From positions 1 to 8,277 of the forward strand of contig CALEIL010000459.1 in the NCBI GenBank assembly GCA_937876435.1: a stretch of 8,277 nucleotides of DNA. The letters are read 5' to 3'. Below, piece by piece: positions 5,562-8,277 of this stretch. The translations under genes were made by a program, and so were the position numbers. The notes under the pieces were generated by a model, which worked only from the letters and a program-made list of their open reading frames with translations, was not told where the DNA came from and ran no database searches. The stretch is from an uncultured Bacteroidota bacterium (lineage in GTDB: Bacteria; Bacteroidota; Bacteroidia; Chitinophagales; Saprospiraceae). How positions within the stretch are numbered: position 1 is the first letter of the stretch; each line of letters starts with the position of its first letter.

Positions 5562-6833
5562 CTATTCTCCGTTCAGGAGAATATTGGATAACCAGGGAAC
5601 TGCAATATTGGCTTTAAAGTAGTGATTTGGAGCATCCACATTCGCGTATTCAAAAAATTCATCCATATCCAACCCCTCTGGAAAATTTGTGTAGTTTTTC
5701 CGATCAATTGGGTCGCTGTATTTTTCATAATATCGAAAATCAAAATTCTTTTCAGCCTGCATAATTGTGTATCCTTTGTGAACAGTATTGAGATCAAGGG
5801 TAACTCCTCCTTCTGTAATTAATAAGGGGGTCGGGGCTAAACTAGCAAGTAAATCTGCATAGTCAAACCAAGCCCACATACCGGGCACACTATGACCTAA
5901 CCAATTCGCGATTGGTCTTAATCCTCTCTCATTAGGTTTGGTTTGTGAAGTGGCTCTTCTTACTGTATTTGTCAAAAAATCATTAAATACTACGGCTTTG
6001 ATATCTGGATTTAGAACCGCCAGGACCATTATTGCTTCAGTTCCGAGGGAGTGTCCACTTAAAGCAATTCGTTCCGGGTCAATAAAATCCAGAGTTTTTA
6101 ACCAATCAAAAATCTTTTGTCCATTGAAGGCTGACAGACCCAGGTAATGCCACCCCATGTCAATCAAATACCTGGAAAGCGTATTTCTATCATAATTCGG
6201 ACCTAATCCAAAAGCCTCAAGATCGGAGACTTCTCCAATACCAGGATTATCCAAAGCAATTGAAACTATACCTTGTTCTGCATAATATTTAGCCATCATA
6301 TTATTTTCACTATGTCTTTCCACAGCATAATGAGGATTCAACTCAGGTTGACCTGCTAAATTTTCCTTCGTCCTATTCGATCCAGGATAACATATTACAG
6401 CAGAACCTCGATTTGTCGGTGATATTTCATGAGGAACTAACATTAGGAAGGGCACAACACTCCCGGTTTCAGGATAGATTTCCCATTTTTGAACGGTGTA
6501 TTTTTCTCTTTTTATTTGACTTAATAATTTGGGAGAGGGCTGCGATACACTTAATGGAAAATTCATTAATTGACTCAGTTTAACTCTAACTGCAGTTTGC
6601 CATGCCATATATTCTGTCTGACTGAAATGCTCATTAAAGGTTAACTCCGGCTTTAAATTCTTCATTTTGTAATGGACCAATCCTCGGGTACTCAAATACC
6701 TTCCGTCACTCCGGTCGGTAGTAATAACTTTATGATCATCGGGGTTAATAAATTCCGACGCGTTTTGCCCGTGAATTGTTAGACCACTAAAAAAAGCCAA
6801 CATCAACCCAACAAATCCTAATTTGATATTCAT
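5562..6833 (-). CDS. Secreted alpha/beta hydrolase, probable carbohydrate esterase
   Basis: This 423-residue protein has a Sec signal peptide (about residues 1-22, FVGLMLAFFSGLTIHG/Q). An N-terminal extension (about 30-115) precedes an alpha/beta-hydrolase core. Core landmarks are a YPGSNR segment at 149-154 and DNPGIG at 195-200 near the oxyanion region, the nucleophile elbow GHSLG at 260-264 (Ser262), an acidic residue after a strand (Glu341 in LLITEGG, or Asp347), and a late histidine (His403 in APNHYFK). All triad positions can therefore be filled. Length and layout fit the Abhydrolase_7 or acetylxylan-esterase-like group common in polysaccharide loci, though I cannot separate that from dienelactone-hydrolase relatives by eye. 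The inferred role is hydrolysis of ester substituents on the glycan handled by the SusD system. It follows SusD after 65 bp in the same direction and probably shares its transcript. The ATG is preceded by TTAAATAAA, the A-rich leader usual in this phylum, with no Shine-Dalgarno sequence. Confidence 0.85.
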   Translation of the reverse strand: MNIKLGFVGLMLAFFSGLTIHGQNASEFINPDDHKVITTDRSDGRYLSTRGLVHYKMKNLKPELTFNEHFSQTEYMAWQTAVRVKLSQLMNFPLSVSQPSPKLLSQIKREKYTVQKWEIYPETGSVVPFLMLVPHEISPTNRGSAVICYPGSNRTKENLAGQPELNPHYAVERHSENNMMAKYYAEQGIVSIALDNPGIGEVSDLEAFGLGPNYDRNTLSRYLIDMGWHYLGLSAFNGQKIFDWLKTLDFIDPERIALSGHSLGTEAIMVLAVLNPDIKAVVFNDFLTNTVRRATSQTKPNERGLRPIANWLGHSVPGMWAWFDYADLLASLAPTPLLITEGGVTLDLNTVHKGYTIMQAEKNFDFRYYEKYSDPIDRKNYTNFPEGLDMDEFFEYANVDAPNHYFKANIAVPWLSNILLNGE

Positions 6834-6898
6834 TTCATTTTATTTAATTGGCAGAGAAATACATTACTCGATTAAATATGATCACTCACTACGTAACC

Positions 6899-8277
6899 CT
6901 ACCATCCTGGGTTTTGACCTAAGGCAGGATTTTCAGAACGTGCGCTTACGGGAATAGGCCATAAGTAGTGTTTTTCTTCAAATACGGGATTGCTTAAATC
7001 ATTTTCCTTATTAGGAGAAATATATAAGTTTCCAGTTTCTGCGTCAAGTTCAAAGCTAACGTTAAGTTGCCCCTCGGGGTCAATGTTCTCTCGCATATCC
7101 TGGTCCCATCGAATTCCCAAATCGGGGGAATTTAGTTTGTGACCTTGTTTCCATCGTCTTAAATCATCATACCTAAATCCTTCGGAATACAATTCAACCC
7201 TTCGTTCTCGTCGGATTTCTGCGATCAATGGAGAAACTCCGTCATTCACATACCGTGGATCTACAGGAATACTTGTAATATCCATATGCGGCATATCCAC
7301 CCTATCTCTTAGTAGGTTGATACTCATATCCAAATCTGCTTGAGTAATTAGACCAAGTTCAGCCTGGGCCTCGGCAAAATTTAATAATGCTTCAGCATAC
7401 CTCAATACTATTGCCGGATAGTATCCCTGATGCAGTAATACCATCTGGCTGACATTAACAAATTTAATGGGATGATACCCTGTTAAACTAGCCCATTCAT
7501 TGTTACTCTCCAATGTTGGGACTTTTGAAATATTACCATTGGAATAATCATAATATCCCAGATCATCGGGATGTAATACGGTCTGCCTTAGACGAGGATC
7601 CCGGTTTTCAAAAATATTTCGATATGTCGCGTCACCTTTGTACATTGGAGAAAGGGTTATTGGTAATCCATCTTTACACAAGTAATCTTCCACTATACTT
7701 TTGGTGGGATGTATTAAACGTAGATACCACTGCCAGCTATTCACGACCACTCCTGGTTCATACCTTCTCCACCATAGGACCTCTTTCACACCTGAAAGAT
7801 CAGTCATTTGAAAGATTGCATTATAGTCATGATCAGGATTCCCTGTAGAATATAATTCATAAGGACCATTTTCTATTAACTCCCTTGACGCTTTAGCTGC
7901 TTCCTGTAGCCATACTTCAGAATCAGTTCCACCATGATACTTTCTCCATGTTCCTTCAAACAAACAAATACGAGATTTAATCAATAATGCAGCCCAACGA
8001 TTCAATCTGCCAGGAGCATTTCCATCTCCCCAGTCATCAGGGAGATGTTCACAAGCAAAGTTCAAATCCTCAAGAACCTTACTCATGACCGTTTCACGCG
8101 GGGTCCTTTCTGCATACAATTCTGGGGAATCTATATTAAGTTCCTTTTCGACCCAAGGAAAATCACCATAGAGTGACACTTTATCTGCCACGGCCCATGC
8201 CCTGAATAACCGAGCTTCGGCTTTATATTTATCAATTGCAGACTGGACAAGATCTGCCCTGTCATAATTGTCAAGTC
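6899..8277 (-). CDS. SusD/RagB-family glycan-binding lipoprotein, C-terminal part (runs off the right edge)
   Basis: The last 458 codons are visible and the frame stays open to the right edge, so an internal GTG at 8191 is not the start. Roughly the first 100 residues, including the lipoprotein signal, are missing compared with a typical SusD of 500-600 residues. Recognisable SusD features, numbered from the first visible residue, are the early helix with EARLFRAWA (20-28) leading to YGDFPWV, the TPR-like helices with RYAEALLNFAEAQ (about 292-304), the VELYSEGFRYDDLRRW block (about 360-375) and the family's C-terminal signature LWPIP plus NPALGQNPGW (438-458). SusD proteins cap a SusC TonB-dependent channel at the outer membrane and bind the target oligosaccharide, so a susC homologue is expected just beyond the window. 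The sequence does not tell which glycan is bound. The alpha/beta hydrolase gene follows after 65 bp. Confidence 0.95.
   Translation of the reverse strand, partial: LDNYDRADLVQSAIDKYKAEARLFRAWAVADKVSLYGDFPWVEKELNIDSPELYAERTPRETVMSKVLEDLNFACEHLPDDWGDGNAPGRLNRWAALLIKSRICLFEGTWRKYHGGTDSEVWLQEAAKASRELIENGPYELYSTGNPDHDYNAIFQMTDLSGVKEVLWWRRYEPGVVVNSWQWYLRLIHPTKSIVEDYLCKDGLPITLSPMYKGDATYRNIFENRDPRLRQTVLHPDDLGYYDYSNGNISKVPTLESNNEWASLTGYHPIKFVNVSQMVLLHQGYYPAIVLRYAEALLNFAEAQAELGLITQADLDMSINLLRDRVDMPHMDITSIPVDPRYVNDGVSPLIAEIRRERRVELYSEGFRYDDLRRWKQGHKLNSPDLGIRWDQDMRENIDPEGQLNVSFELDAETGNLYISPNKENDLSNPVFEEKHYLWPIPVSARSENPALGQNPGW

Noticed and set aside
6899..8191. GTG at 8191 as the start of the SusD-like gene
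   Set aside because: The frame continues upstream to the window edge with SusD-typical sequence (EARLFRAWA), so the true start is outside the window.

Overview
The window looks like part of a carbohydrate-degradation locus (polysaccharide-utilisation-type) from a Bacteroidota bacterium. The support is a clear SusD/RagB outer-membrane glycan-binding lipoprotein at the right edge, secreted or lipidated hydrolases around it, and A/T-rich start regions without usable Shine-Dalgarno sequences. All recognisable genes lie on the minus strand, so transcription runs from the right edge (8277) to the left edge (1). No RNA gene, CRISPR array, transposase or plus-strand gene was found; plus-strand open frames are shadows of minus-strand genes.

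Right half (about 3990-8277, visibly AT-rich). In transcription order it holds a SusD-like protein missing its N-terminus, a secreted alpha/beta hydrolase with an intact GHSLG nucleophile elbow, a 217-bp AT-rich spacer with a perfect 12-bp palindrome, and a lipoprotein with an N-terminal DUF5018-like beta domain followed by a six-bladed Kelch-type propeller. SusD captures glycan at the cell surface. The hydrolase probably removes ester groups. The Kelch lipoprotein is a candidate surface glycan-binding or enzymatic partner. The SusC transporter normally paired with SusD would lie beyond 8277.

Left half (1 to about 3985, visibly GC-richer). It holds a 5'-truncated remnant of a sialidase-like (BNR/Asp-box) gene, an SGNH/GDSL esterase with its full catalytic set, a Tat-exported sialidase-like protein, and two closely related Sec-exported sialidase-like paralogues that overlap by 8 bp, the second cut by the window edge. 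Spacings of 9, 59, 6 and -8 bp suggest one operon. Sialidase-fold exo-glycosidases plus an SGNH esterase fit stepwise trimming of an O-acylated acidic glycan. Sialic acid itself is not demonstrated, because this fold also serves other substrates and no sialic-acid catabolic gene is visible.

The most notable structure is the junction at about 3970-3990, where the sialidase remnant loses its 5' end, base composition drops sharply, and the AT-rich SusD/hydrolase/Kelch block begins. This looks like a recombination or insertion scar joining two glycan-degradation modules of different origin. Both modules still read in the same direction, so the left one may now depend on transcription from the right one.
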